From contig NZ_CP011382.1 of NCBI RefSeq assembly GCF_000734895.2, positions 5,744,700 to 5,808,699 on the forward strand: a stretch of DNA of 64,000 nucleotides, in the 5' to 3' direction. This document shows, piece by piece, positions 18,963 through 28,254 of this stretch (position 1 is the first letter of the stretch; the number at the start of each line of letters is the position of its first letter). This DNA is from Calothrix sp. 336/3. Lineage in GTDB: Bacteria; Cyanobacteriota; Cyanobacteriia; Cyanobacteriales; Nostocaceae. The position numbers were made by a program, and so were the translations under genes. The notes beneath the pieces are model-generated. The model worked only from the letters and a program-made list of their open reading frames with translations. It was not told the DNA's origin and did not search any database.

Positions 18963-20600
18963 TTGAGCGTGAAACAATGCCTCATACACAATATTAATGC
19001 GCCAAAAAAATTACTAGTTGGCGGTTTAGCAGGGTGTGGCATTGTCATTCAAATATGTCAGCCAAGCTTTGCTGAATCTTTGTCTCACCCAGTGACATCA
19101 TATACAACTGCACAAACGCAAATTGTTGTCAGTCAGTCAGAAAAAATTCCTACTCTGGAGTTTTCCCCGATCCAGATTGCCGATGCTTTTAATGAGTCAA
19201 ATCCCATGTCTCAGGTGACTTCTGTGGGACAGTTAGTGGATGTGAAACCGACAGATTGGGCTTATCAAGCATTGCGATCGCTGATGGAAAGGTATGGTGT
19301 TATCGGTGCTTTTCCTGATGGTAAATTTCGTGGAAATCAACCCATCTCCCGTTACGAGTTTGCCGCAGCCCTGGCTGTAACTTTTGATAGAATCGAGGCG
19401 CTGATTGCTACTGCTATTAGTGATGAGTATATCCAAGAGGATATGAAAACTGTCCAAAGGTTGCGGGGAGAGTTCCGTGATGCTTTGGATGATTTAGATG
19501 CAAGAATTGGCACCACAGAGCAGCTAGCTACACGTTTAGAAGCGGAACAATTTTCCACAACTACCAAATTACAAGGGCAAGTTGTGGGTGCGATCAGTGA
19601 TGGCAGTTTTGCCAATAGAACTATCATCTATCGTTCCCGTTTGAATCTCACAACGACTTTCAACCAAAAAGATTTACTTGTTACCCAGTTAGAATCGGGA
19701 AATAATGGTGGTGATGCAGTCGGACGTAAACAGCAGCAAGATTTTAACCTTCTGGGAAGCGTGGGTTTATTTGCCAATGCTGGGGGATTAGATTATACCG
19801 ATGTGGAGTCTGATTTCAAATTACGGCGACTTTACTATACTTTCTATCCTGTTGAGAATATTGCTGTGACTGTGGGTGCAAAGATGTCACCACGGGATTT
19901 TATTGATAAAAATCGTTATGCTAATAATGAAGCCTTCGATTTTAGTTCTGGTTTATTTTTGAATAATCCCCTGATTGTCCAAAATCAAGTCGATCGTTAT
20001 GGAGGTGCGGGAATTGCCGTGGTATGGCATCCCCAAGGTAGTAAATTTACTTTGCGATCGCTGTACATTGCAGCAGACGCGGCTCGACCAAATTTTGATA
20101 TAACTGAGGGCGGTTTATTTGGGGATAGGTATCAAGCGACTATCGAAGCAGAGTACGCTCCTAATCAGAAATTGACTTTTAGGCTGCAATATACCAACGC
20201 CTTAATTAATAATACAGATATTCATGCTTTGGGTGTGAATGCTGACTATGCTTTCAACCGGAATCTGGGTATCTTCGGACGCTTTGGTATTGGTAACTAC
20301 CAGGGTTTTAACACCGCCATTAATAAAAACTTGGATTTACAGCCAATTAGCTGGTCGATGGGTGTGGGTATCCGTAATTTATTTATACCAGGAACTCTTG
20401 GAGGAGTGGCGATCGGTCAACCATTTATTACAGGAGGTTTGGGAAATGCGACTCAAACTAACTTTGAAGCTTTCTATAATCTTGCCCTGAGTGAAAATAT
20501 CACAATTACCCCAATTTTTTCCCTTGTCAGCAATGCGGATAATGACAGTTCCCATGGTTTAGTTTGGCAAACTAGTCTCAGAAGTGTATTCTCATTCTAG
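18963..20600 (+). CDS. SLH-domain OprB-type outer-membrane porin (iron-uptake porin type)
   Basis: This is a cyanobacterial outer-membrane porin of about 545 residues. An N-terminal signal region precedes an S-layer homology domain (about residues 80-145: DVKPTDWAYQALRSLMER, GAFPDGKFRGNQPISRYEFA), which anchors it to peptidoglycan-linked polymer. Next is a short coiled coil (about 160-195), and then a beta-strand-rich OprB barrel ending in the C-terminal phenylalanine typical of BamA substrates (SVFSF). The start is a TTG at 18963 with AGGAGA five bases upstream; GTG at 18969 is the alternative. Related proteins carry iron and other inorganic solutes. Upstream repeats (STRR and hairpin) are notable. 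Confidence 0.92.
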   Translation: MSVKQCLIHNINAPKKLLVGGLAGCGIVIQICQPSFAESLSHPVTSYTTAQTQIVVSQSEKIPTLEFSPIQIADAFNESNPMSQVTSVGQLVDVKPTDWAYQALRSLMERYGVIGAFPDGKFRGNQPISRYEFAAALAVTFDRIEALIATAISDEYIQEDMKTVQRLRGEFRDALDDLDARIGTTEQLATRLEAEQFSTTTKLQGQVVGAISDGSFANRTIIYRSRLNLTTTFNQKDLLVTQLESGNNGGDAVGRKQQQDFNLLGSVGLFANAGGLDYTDVESDFKLRRLYYTFYPVENIAVTVGAKMSPRDFIDKNRYANNEAFDFSSGLFLNNPLIVQNQVDRYGGAGIAVVWHPQGSKFTLRSLYIAADAARPNFDITEGGLFGDRYQATIEAEYAPNQKLTFRLQYTNALINNTDIHALGVNADYAFNRNLGIFGRFGIGNYQGFNTAINKNLDLQPISWSMGVGIRNLFIPGTLGGVAIGQPFITGGLGNATQTNFEAFYNLALSENITITPIFSLVSNADNDSSHGLVWQTSLRSVFSF

Positions 20601-20616
20601 ATTTATCCGCAATTAA

Positions 20617-20934
20617 GTACCTCTGGAAACAGTCCTGGCTTTCTTTGCTACGTTTGTAATAGATAGTTCCTTAATTCAGGAAATTATGAGGTGGGATATG
20701 GCTGTTTTACGTGAATCACCTTGGTATCAAGAAATATTGCGCGAAGGAGAAGCTCGTGGAAGAAGAGAAGAATTATTATCAGGTATGGAATTGGCGTTAA
20801 AGATTAAATTTGGGAATCCTGGTTTAGAATTGATGCCTGCGATCGCGCAAATTAATGATGTGCAGCAATGAAAGACTATTCAGCAAGCTATCAAAACTGT
20901 AAATTCGGTTGAGGAATTACGAAAACTGGTTTAA
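20617..20934 (+). pseudogene. remnant of Rpn/PD-(D/E)XK nuclease-family transposase, C-terminal part
   Basis: After a stop at 20614-20616 the frame reads VPLETVLAFFATFVIDSSL, then IQEIMRWDMAVLRESPWYQE and GEARGRREELLSGMELALKI. This is the C-terminal end of the Rpn (recombination-promoting nuclease/putative transposase) family frequent in cyanobacteria. The frame is broken by TGA at 20869-20871, then continues KTIQQAIKTVNSVEELRKLV to TAA at 20932-20934. The catalytic nuclease half is missing. The 61-codon ATG-initiated frame at 20686-20871 is part of this remnant, not a separate gene. Confidence 0.8.
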
Positions 20935-21218
20935 CAGTCAAGAGTTAACTGCTTATCAACCACAGCGATCGCGCTACTCTCCCAGACATATACCACATCG
21001 TCGCCAAAAAGCTCCACCTCAATTCTCTTGTACGTGCATTTAGTCGCAATATATAGGAATCCGATTTGATTATTGAAAATATATCTACCTCTTGTATCTG
21101 CTTCAGTATCAATATATAAGTCTCTTATTGGTTGATGTACCTGGGGATAGCTTATATTTAATGCTTGGATAAATTATATTCAGACTGTATGTAACAAGTT
21201 TTTACTTACAGCTTCCAT
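20931..21218 (-). pseudogene. degraded small gene with two in-frame stops (unknown family)
   Basis: Reading the minus strand from ATG at 21216-21218 gives MEAVSKNLLHTV, then TGA, one codon, TAA, then a long protein-like stretch with IRDLYIDTEADTRGRYIF, GFLYIATKCTYKRIEVELF and DDVVYVWESSAIAVVDKQ, ending at TAA 20931-20933. After the second stop the frame lacks any early start codon. The amino-acid composition looks like a real small protein rather than noise. I do not recognise the family. Its stop overlaps the stop of the convergent transposase remnant by two bases. Confidence 0.45.
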
Positions 21219-21250
21219 TTCAACTTCTTATTACTCTCGAATTCCTAGAG

Positions 21251-23923
21251 ATGCAACCTACAGATCCAGATAAATTTACTGATAAAGCTTGGGAAGGAAT
21301 TGTTAAATCCCAGGATATAGTACGTGCCTATCAACAACAGCAATTAGATGTTGAACATTTAATACTTGCCCTATTACAGCAGGAAAATGGCTTGGCTCCT
21401 CGGCTTTTGTCCCGTGCGGGTGCGGATGCCAGCCGTTTACAGCAACAATTAGAAGATTTCGCTCGCCGTCAAGCCAAGGTAGGACGAAGTGACCAACTAT
21501 ACCTAGGTCGCGGTCTAGACACGATGCTAGACTTTGCGGAAGAAGCGCGATCGCGGATGAAGGATTCCTACATTTCCATTGAGCATATCTTAATTGCCTT
21601 TGCGGATGATGAGCGCATCGGTAAACGCACTCTTTCCACGATGAATGTCGGTCGAATTCAGCTAGAAGCAGCCATTAAAGCAGTGCGAGGAAGTCAAAAA
21701 GTGACTGACCAAAATCCGGAATCTCGGTATGAAGCGCTACAAAAATTTGGACGTGATTTGACGGAGCAGGCGCGGGCTGGAAAATTAGACCCTGTAATTG
21801 GGCGGGATGATGAAATTCGCCGCGTGATTCAGGTTTTATCAAGACGTAGCAAAAATAACCCCGTATTAATTGGGGAACCGGGGGTGGGAAAAACCGCGAT
21901 CGCGGAGGCTTTAGCCCAACGGATTATTAACGGTGATGTGCCGGAATCTTTGAAAAATCGCCAGCTTGTATCTTTAGATATCGGTAGCTTGATTGCTGGT
22001 GCTAAATACCGAGGTGAATTTGAAGACCGTCTCAAAGCTGTTCTCCGAGAAGTTACGGAATCCAATGGGCAAATTGTCCTGTTTATTGATGAGCTACATA
22101 CCGTTGTCGGCGCAGGTTCCGGGCAACAGGGAGCTATGGATGCGGGTAATTTACTCAAACCCATGTTGGCAAGGGGTGAATTGCGTTGTATCGGGGCGAC
22201 AACCCTAGATGAATATCGCAAATATATTGAAAAGGATGCCGCTCTAGAAAGACGTTTTCAACAGGTTTTTGTTGATCAGCCCACGGTGGAAAACACAATT
22301 TCCATTTTGCGCGGACTGAAGGAACGTTACGAAGTACACCACAATGTCAAAATTTCCGATTCTGCCCTAGTAGCAGCTGCTACCCTCTCGGCTCGCTATA
22401 TTTCCGACCGTTTTCTTCCAGACAAAGCCATTGATTTGGTAGACGAAGCGGCAGCTCAGTTGAAAATGGAAATCACTTCCAAACCAGCCGAGCTAGAAAC
22501 TATTGACCGTCGCTTGATGCAGCTAGAAATGGAAAAACTTTCCTTAGCTGGGGAAGAGAAAGCTACAGCCCAAACTAAGGAGAGATTAGAGCGAATTCAG
22601 CGAGAAATTAGTAATTTAACTGTCAAACAGCAGGAATTAACGAATCAGTGGCAGGGTGAAAAGCATATCCTAGAGGAAATTAGCGCCCTGAAACAGGAAG
22701 AAGAAAAATTGCGGGTGCAAATTGAACAGGCAGAACGCGCCTATGATTTGAATAAAGCTGCCCAGTTAAAGTACGGCAAATTGGAGGGAGTACAACGGGA
22801 GCGGGAAGCTAAGGAAACACAATTAATTGATTTACAGATTCAGGGTTCGACTTTGCTGCGGGAGCAGGTGACAGAATCAGATATTGCGGAAATCGTCGCC
22901 AAATGGACGGGAATTCCGGTAAATCGTCTCCTAGAGTCGGAACGCCAAAAACTTTTACAACTGGAAAGTCTCCTCCACAATCGCGTTGTGGGACAGCAGG
23001 AAGCACTGGCAGCCGTTGCTGCGGCAATTCGTCGCGCGAGAGCAGGGATGAAAGATCCCAGTCGTCCCATTGGTTCCTTCCTGTTTATGGGACCTACGGG
23101 GGTAGGGAAAACCGAACTTGCTCGTGCTTTGGCAGAGTTTCTCTTTGACTCTGATGATGCTTTGGTACGGTTAGATATGTCCGAGTATATGGAGAAACAC
23201 TCCGTATCTCGTCTGGTAGGTGCGCCTCCAGGTTATGTAGGTTACGAGGAAGGGGGACAGCTTTCTGAATCAATTCGCCGTCGTCCCTACTCTGTTGTGC
23301 TTTTAGATGAGGTGGAAAAAGCCCATCCCGATGTGTTTAATATTTTGTTGCAAGTCCTCGATGACGGAAGAATTACTGATTCCCAGGGGAGAGTTGTGGA
23401 CTTCCGCAATACTGTGATTGTGATGACAAGTAATATTGGTAGTGAGCATATTCTGGATGTCTCTACTAGTGATGAGAGTCAGTATGAGAAAATGCGGAAT
23501 CGAGTCATGGATGCATTGCGATCGCACTTCCGTCCAGAATTTGTAAATCGTGTGGATGATTTGATCATTTTCCATCCCCTCGACCGCTCAGAGATGCGAC
23601 AAATTGTGAAAATTCAACTCAAACGGGTGGAAAGTTTGCTTTCTGACCAGAAAATCTCTGTGGATATCTCCCCTGCTGCCTGTGATTATCTGGTAGAAGT
23701 GGGATATGACCCAGTATACGGCGCTCGTCCCATTAAACGGGCAATTCAGAGAGAAGTGGAAAACGCCCTTGCCACCAAAATTCTGGAAAATACCTTTATT
23801 CCTGGGGATACCATTATTATTGACCGTGATGATAATGGTTTGAATTTTACTAAGCAAGCAAAAGCCACGGTTGCGGTGCTTGAGGATGATTCGCCTCTTG
23901 TTGCGGAAGTATCCTATGAGTAG
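21251..23923 (+). CDS. clpB: ATP-dependent disaggregase ClpB
   Basis: This 890-residue Hsp100 chaperone works with DnaK to dissolve aggregates. The N-domain spans 1-150. NBD1 has Walker A GEPGVGKT at 208-215 and Walker B VLFIDELHTVVGAG. The long coiled-coil M-domain (about 405-530, very rich in Glu, Gln and Lys) marks ClpB rather than ClpA or ClpC. NBD2 has Walker A GPTGVGKT at 614-621, VVLLDEVEKAHPDVF and the arginine-finger region. It lacks the IGF/L ClpP-binding loop as expected. The ATG at 21251 gives the normal N-domain. No CIRCE operator (TTAGCACTC inverted repeat) is visible upstream. Confidence 0.96.
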   Translation: MQPTDPDKFTDKAWEGIVKSQDIVRAYQQQQLDVEHLILALLQQENGLAPRLLSRAGADASRLQQQLEDFARRQAKVGRSDQLYLGRGLDTMLDFAEEARSRMKDSYISIEHILIAFADDERIGKRTLSTMNVGRIQLEAAIKAVRGSQKVTDQNPESRYEALQKFGRDLTEQARAGKLDPVIGRDDEIRRVIQVLSRRSKNNPVLIGEPGVGKTAIAEALAQRIINGDVPESLKNRQLVSLDIGSLIAGAKYRGEFEDRLKAVLREVTESNGQIVLFIDELHTVVGAGSGQQGAMDAGNLLKPMLARGELRCIGATTLDEYRKYIEKDAALERRFQQVFVDQPTVENTISILRGLKERYEVHHNVKISDSALVAAATLSARYISDRFLPDKAIDLVDEAAAQLKMEITSKPAELETIDRRLMQLEMEKLSLAGEEKATAQTKERLERIQREISNLTVKQQELTNQWQGEKHILEEISALKQEEEKLRVQIEQAERAYDLNKAAQLKYGKLEGVQREREAKETQLIDLQIQGSTLLREQVTESDIAEIVAKWTGIPVNRLLESERQKLLQLESLLHNRVVGQQEALAAVAAAIRRARAGMKDPSRPIGSFLFMGPTGVGKTELARALAEFLFDSDDALVRLDMSEYMEKHSVSRLVGAPPGYVGYEEGGQLSESIRRRPYSVVLLDEVEKAHPDVFNILLQVLDDGRITDSQGRVVDFRNTVIVMTSNIGSEHILDVSTSDESQYEKMRNRVMDALRSHFRPEFVNRVDDLIIFHPLDRSEMRQIVKIQLKRVESLLSDQKISVDISPAACDYLVEVGYDPVYGARPIKRAIQREVENALATKILENTFIPGDTIIIDRDDNGLNFTKQAKATVAVLEDDSPLVAEVSYE

Positions 23924-23978
23924 TACTTGAATCAGGAAGCGAGACACCACCACTACAATTTTTTGCACCTCCTCTGCG

Positions 23979-24035
23979 ATCGCCCTTTGGCGGGCTGGAA
24001 GCCTATCGCCTTCTGGCGGGTTGGAAGCCTATCGC
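23979..24035. repeat. 26-bp tandem repeat with HIP1-like core
   Basis: Two adjacent 26-bp copies (23979-24004 and 24005-24030) each begin ATCGCC and end GGAAGCCT, followed by a third partial ATCGC. They differ at three positions. They lie downstream of clpB and belong by style to cyanobacterial palindromic repeats. Confidence 0.85.
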
Positions 24036-24057
24036 TAAACTATGTCGATTTTGATGG

Positions 24058-24115
24058 GTGATAAACTCCGTTCCGCTAAAGCGATAGAGCTACGCTCCGC
24101 TAAAGTGAACGCCTA
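24058..24115. repeat. dispersed repeat, copy related to 54437-54494
   Basis: AACTCCGTTCCGCTA (24064-24078) recurs exactly at 54444-54458. GCGATAGAGCTAC (24081-24093) recurs as its reverse complement at 54482-54494. A GCTCCGCTAAAG unit repeats the preceding GTTCCGCTAAAG. The two sites share a mobile palindromic element. Confidence 0.8.
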
Positions 24116-24229
24116 TCATTTACCTTTCCTCACAATTAATACCGTCCCGCGACTTTTTGCAATTTTGTTAAGAAATATATGGGCTATATTGCTTGTGGGG
24201 TAAGGATTTGGTAGGTTTATACATGGAAA

Positions 24230-24419
24230 TTGTATCGAGAAATCGACGCACTCCGCCCGAACCTTGAAAACCGCATAACTTCGTTGTGTCGATGCCTTAC
24301 GCAGCAAGCTTTCCAGGCTGCAAAATCGACCATTTTTTGAGAAATTTTTACCGATTTTTCGGAGTGTGTCGATTGGGGTATCTCAAACCCCCTCACAGCA
24401 AGGCTTCCAAAAGTGAACT
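24230..24419 (+). promoter_or_regulatory. probable CRISPR leader
   Basis: The about 190 bp before the first repeat are non-coding and AT-rich towards the array, with recurring TGTCGAT words (for example near 24284 and 24366). Placement on this side is inferred because the opposite end of the array carries the degenerate repeats. Confidence 0.45.
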
Positions 24420-24680
24420 CTTTACAAACTATTCCCCTTCACCGGGGACGGAAACAATTGGATGTAGAGAGTATCATCATCTTCAAAGTCCATCGCCTTT
24501 ACAAACTATTCCCCTTCACCGGGGATGGAAACGTTTGATTTCCTCCTTTTTGATTTTGTTTTTAGCTCTTCTTTACAAACGATTCCCCTTGTCGGGGATG
24601 AAAACACGAACTTTCCTCTCTGAAGTGCTGGTGCATTTGTACAGACTTTCCAAACTATTCCCCTCACCCTTGACAGAGTA
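24420..24680 (+). CRISPR. short degenerate CRISPR array (four repeats, three spacers)
   Basis: Repeats are at 24420-24455 and 24497-24532 (36 bp; they start CTTTACAAACTATTCCCC and end GGAAAC; they differ at one base), 24571-24605 (35 bp, with changes and one missing base) and a broken copy from 24646 to about 24680. Spacers are 41, 38 and 40 bp. The GGAAAC end resembles cyanobacterial type I/III repeats. No cas gene lies in the window. Progressive decay from left to right supports a leader on the left. No spacer target is known from this sequence. Confidence 0.88.
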
Positions 24681-24778
24681 CTAAGTGTAGCAAGTTAACT
24701 CCTTGATATGAATGCAACAGGAAGAAAAGTTGAAGGGGAAAGTTTGGTGCAATCAAAAGAATCTAAATCCTATAACTC

Positions 24779-25498
24779 CTAATTCATCTTCTCTCGGTAT
24801 CCGCCAGCGTAGGTAATAACGCACATCACACCATAGCGGGAATGTCTACCAAAGGCAACCCCGGCAATTTTAAAGTTGCGGTTAAAAATATTTTTGCGAT
24901 GACCGCGATCGCGCACACCATCATCGATAATTAATTGCATCACAATATCTTGGGCAGTTTTGGGACCATAGCTGATATTTTCCCCTGCGGTTTTCTGCCA
25001 ATCACCGTAGCGTTGAATCCGAGTGCTAGGATTACTACCGTCAGTACCATTATGACCGACTACGCCCCTTGTGCCTTGGTCTCTGACGTGATCTTTTGCA
25101 CCTAAAGACATCCCCTTAGAAGTATTCAAAGCACCTACGGGACGAACTTTTTTTAAGAAGGCGATCGCCTCATTAACAGCTTTCACCCCTTCTTGGGTAA
25201 CTAAGAAAGTATTATTCCCCATCCTCACCCTTTTACCTTGAAAGCGTTTTCGATAGCTTTCTAAAATGGGAATGTAAGATTTAGGATTAGTTCGGACTTT
25301 ATTCATTTCCTCAATTACCTCTTGCTCAATGGGAGAAAGGTAATTTGCGGTGGCAATTATATGCGGATTCGCTGAAACTATGTTGAAATCAGCATCAGAT
25401 GTAGATTTGGCTAATGCTTGATTTGTTTGCCAAAAGGGGAAAATATGACTTAACAACAAAGCAGCAGGGAAGAAAAACCAGAGACTCCTCTGACGCAT
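24779..25498 (-). CDS. exported CAP (SCP/PR-1-like) domain protein
   Basis: This 239-residue protein starts with a hydrophobic signal region (1 to about 30, ending QALAKS). The CAP domain covers about 65-235, with IEEMNKVRTNPKSYIPILES at the first helix, conserved histidine blocks DHVRDQGTRGVVGHNGTDGS and GENISYG, then DRGHRKNIFNRNFKIAGVAF and the final strand MCVITYAGGY. It is a secreted or periplasmic protein. CAP proteins bind lipids or act in the envelope in other organisms; the exact role here is unknown. It is divergent from the M28 peptidase over a 169-bp spacer. Confidence 0.92.
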   Translation of the reverse strand: MRQRSLWFFFPAALLLSHIFPFWQTNQALAKSTSDADFNIVSANPHIIATANYLSPIEQEVIEEMNKVRTNPKSYIPILESYRKRFQGKRVRMGNNTFLVTQEGVKAVNEAIAFLKKVRPVGALNTSKGMSLGAKDHVRDQGTRGVVGHNGTDGSNPSTRIQRYGDWQKTAGENISYGPKTAQDIVMQLIIDDGVRDRGHRKNIFNRNFKIAGVAFGRHSRYGVMCVITYAGGYREKMN

Positions 25499-25667
25499 CT
25501 ATAACCTCAATTTTTATTCCTTAATAGTTTATACGGACTAAGTAGATGCTGAGTAATGATTGTAAGTTCCAAGGTAAGAGCATTTATTTAACTAATGGTT
25601 CTCCATCCTTGATGTAATAGTTGTAACTTCAATCTCAGAAAACGTAAATAGTGATTAAATTCTGATT

Positions 25668-26678
25668 ATGCAAAAATGCTTGTGGCGATTATTCTTGATG
25701 TTGATAGTTGTAACAACGGTGGCAATTACTCTCATCTGGGGACAGACAAAAATTTCTCCCAGTGCAGTCAATCCCCATACCCATCCCCCAGCATTACCTC
25801 CCCAGTCAGTCTCGAAATTTCCCCAAGTTTCATCCCAGGGATTATTTAACCATGTAGAGCGATTAAACTTCCGTCGCTATACACCAGAGGAGCGATCGCG
25901 CACTCGCAAGTATATTATTCAACAACTACAAAAATTTGGCTGGCAAGCTCAACTGCAAAGATTTGACACGGGTATAAATATTGTTGCGACTAAACCCGGA
26001 ACCGATACCCAAGCCGGTAAGATTCTCATTGCAGCCCATTATGATACGGTGGAGGTGTCTCCAGGTGCGGATGATAACAGTAGTGGAATTGCTGTACTTT
26101 TAGAAATAGCACGTCTCTATAAGAACCAACCAACTATCAGAACTCTGGAATTAGCTTTTTTTGATCAGGAAGAAGCCGGATTATTAGGTAGTAAAGCCTT
26201 CACAACCGAAAAACAAAATTTAGATAGTCTACAGGCTGTGATTGTCATGGATATGATTGGTTATGCTTGTTACACCGATTCTTGCCAACAATATCCCACC
26301 AGCTTACTCATATCACCCCCCAGTAAATATGGTGATTTTATCGCAGTGGTAGGAGATACGGAACATTTACCCTTACTGAATAGTTTTAATCATATCTCTA
26401 CCGAGAAATTACCACCCGTGTTTACCTTACCAGTACCTCTAAAAGGTTTGCTTTCACCTGATACCCTTCGTAGCGATCATGCACCCTTTTGGGTACAAGG
26501 AATTGGAGCAGTCTTAATAACTGATACAGCCAATCTCCGTACACCTTACTATCATCAAAGTACTGATATTCCAGCAAATATTAATCAAAAATTCTTTACA
26601 GGTGTGGCTCAAATTGTAGTTAATGTAACTACAGAAATACTCAATCACCGGGATAGTTTCAAAACTCCTCAAACTTAA
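25668..26678 (+). CDS. M28-family zinc aminopeptidase, membrane-anchored or exported
   Basis: This 336-residue protein has an N-terminal hydrophobic segment (about 5-25). It carries the M28 dinuclear-zinc motifs in order: AAHYDTVEVSPGADDNSSG (His and bridging Asp), FFDQEEAGLLGS (catalytic Glu pair), VIVMDMIGYA (Asp) and RSDHAPFW (His). It would remove N-terminal residues from peptides in the periplasm. Length is normal for the short cyanobacterial type. It is divergent from the CAP gene, so the two may share a regulatory region. Confidence 0.93.
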   Translation: MQKCLWRLFLMLIVVTTVAITLIWGQTKISPSAVNPHTHPPALPPQSVSKFPQVSSQGLFNHVERLNFRRYTPEERSRTRKYIIQQLQKFGWQAQLQRFDTGINIVATKPGTDTQAGKILIAAHYDTVEVSPGADDNSSGIAVLLEIARLYKNQPTIRTLELAFFDQEEAGLLGSKAFTTEKQNLDSLQAVIVMDMIGYACYTDSCQQYPTSLLISPPSKYGDFIAVVGDTEHLPLLNSFNHISTEKLPPVFTLPVPLKGLLSPDTLRSDHAPFWVQGIGAVLITDTANLRTPYYHQSTDIPANINQKFFTGVAQIVVNVTTEILNHRDSFKTPQT

Positions 26679-27046
26679 AAGGAGATAAGCGGATATACAG
26701 CTCAATCTTATACATAGAAAATACTCAATTATTTTAGTATGGGCAGGGTTTGACTAAGCTTCGCCGAATCTCTGAAGTATTGCTGGTATCCAACATACAA
26801 ATTAAATACACTACATCTGAGTTACCTAGGTCATTTTTCTTCCAATGCAGTCAGATACTAGTATAAATACTCTATGGCACTCCAGGGTATGAGACTTCTA
26901 ATGGTGAGACTTGATGTTAAACCGGAATAATTTAGTTGATTTTTATGAAAAAGTCAAAAAGATGCATGAAAATATGAATAACACTCTGGTGTTTACCGAG
27001 CCTAGGAGTTATTTTAAAAAATATATTTAGAAAATTTCATATTAAG
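26679..27046. other. 368-bp intergenic region
   Basis: AT-rich spacer between the M28 peptidase and the DUF6745 gene. One + strand frame (ATG 26914 to TAG 27030, 38 residues) exists but has no supporting signal. No RNA gene, terminator or repeat was recognised. Confidence 0.4.
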
Positions 27047-28174
27047 ATGTCAGCAAATTTACAAAAATTGACCCCTCAACAAATAGCTCAGATTCCTATT
27101 TATCAGCAAAAATGGCGAAATGTGGCACTTTCTACCGCAGAAATTGATAGAGAAAAGACGATTGATGCTATTAACTTAGCTTATGATTTCTGTGGACTCG
27201 AACAACCACAAGTTGTTTTCTCTAAAAGTCCCTATTCTGCTATGAATAAGGTTTTGCCAGAATTGGAATCTTTGATTCAGAATTCCGTGAGTTATAAAGT
27301 CAAGCATTTATTTAATCAAGCTTGGAACTTATTTGCTCAACAATCTGCCCATAGTAACCAGCAGCAAAATTTAAAGAGACCAAGTGAGATTAGTATCCAT
27401 TTACATACAACATTTTACTTCAAATTTATTGAATATATGAAGGTTGCCCAAGAGCAACTACAGATAGATTTGGCAGAAGTTTTGGAACTAAAATTAGATG
27501 TCAATTTAGCAGGTTTATTTCATTCTTTACAGGAGCAACTTCAGGAAAAATATGATAGTAACTTTATTCCTGGAGTCAATTTTTGTAGTTATGCCAGTTG
27601 GTTAGATTTCTGGAGTAGTGAGTTCAACTATACTGGAGATAAAGATTTTATCCATCTAGTCAAAATCCTAGCTACCTCTTGCCCTTGGATTTTCCCCTAT
27701 CAAAAAGTAGTTGTGGTGTGCGATCGCCCTCGCAAAATTTCCTTTAATAGCGAACAACGTCTGCATTCAGAAGGGGAACCCGCGATTGAGTTTGCCGATG
27801 GATACCGAGTATACGCCTATTCTGGAGTGATTTTACCAGATAAATATGGTGTCACCCACCCGCACCAATGGCAACCCCATTGGTTACTCACTGAAACAAA
27901 TGCAGAAGTGCGACGGGTTCTAATGCAAGGTATTGGTTATGCCCGAATTATGCAAGAATTACAAGCAACGGAACTTGATAATTATCGAGAATATACCCTA
28001 TTAAAAGTTAACTCTCAAATAGATATTGAACCCATCTATCTACTCAAAATGCATTGCCCTAGTACGGGTTTGATTCATGTTTTGCGTGTTCCCCCAAATA
28101 CGAAATCAGCTAAGGAAGCAATCACGTGGGTAAATTGGGGTATTGCTCCTGAGGATTTTGTTCTGCAAACATGA
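27047..28174 (+). CDS. DUF6745-type protein of unknown function
   Basis: This 375-residue soluble protein starts MSANLQKLTPQQIAQIPIYQ. Its C-terminal part has SGVILPDKYGVTHPHQWQP, LLTETNAEVRRVLMQGIGYA and VLRVPPNTKSAKEAITWVN, as in cyanobacterial DUF6745 proteins found near leucine-rich-repeat or bacteriocin-like genes. There is no signal peptide. I cannot name a reaction. It stands alone and is convergent with the WcaF-like acetyltransferase gene. Confidence 0.75.
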   Translation: MSANLQKLTPQQIAQIPIYQQKWRNVALSTAEIDREKTIDAINLAYDFCGLEQPQVVFSKSPYSAMNKVLPELESLIQNSVSYKVKHLFNQAWNLFAQQSAHSNQQQNLKRPSEISIHLHTTFYFKFIEYMKVAQEQLQIDLAEVLELKLDVNLAGLFHSLQEQLQEKYDSNFIPGVNFCSYASWLDFWSSEFNYTGDKDFIHLVKILATSCPWIFPYQKVVVVCDRPRKISFNSEQRLHSEGEPAIEFADGYRVYAYSGVILPDKYGVTHPHQWQPHWLLTETNAEVRRVLMQGIGYARIMQELQATELDNYREYTLLKVNSQIDIEPIYLLKMHCPSTGLIHVLRVPPNTKSAKEAITWVNWGIAPEDFVLQT

Positions 28175-28254
28175 ATAACTAAGTCAAATCAGGAAAAAGC
28201 TCAAGCATATACACTTAACTTGATTATCCAATAAATTCAATATCATCAAGCTTC

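Noticed and set aside
20686..20871. 61-codon ORF as a separate gene
   Set aside because: It is the start-to-TGA part of the Rpn transposase remnant, and family sequence continues on both sides.
21200..21250. CIRCE/HrcA operator before clpB
   Set aside because: No TTAGCACTC-type inverted repeat was found in the upstream sequence.
22809..23070. Minus-strand frames across clpB
   Set aside because: They overlap a highly conserved gene and show no independent coding character.
26914..27030. 38-codon frame before the DUF6745 gene
   Set aside because: Protein-like but without a ribosome binding site or any recognised family; not enough support.
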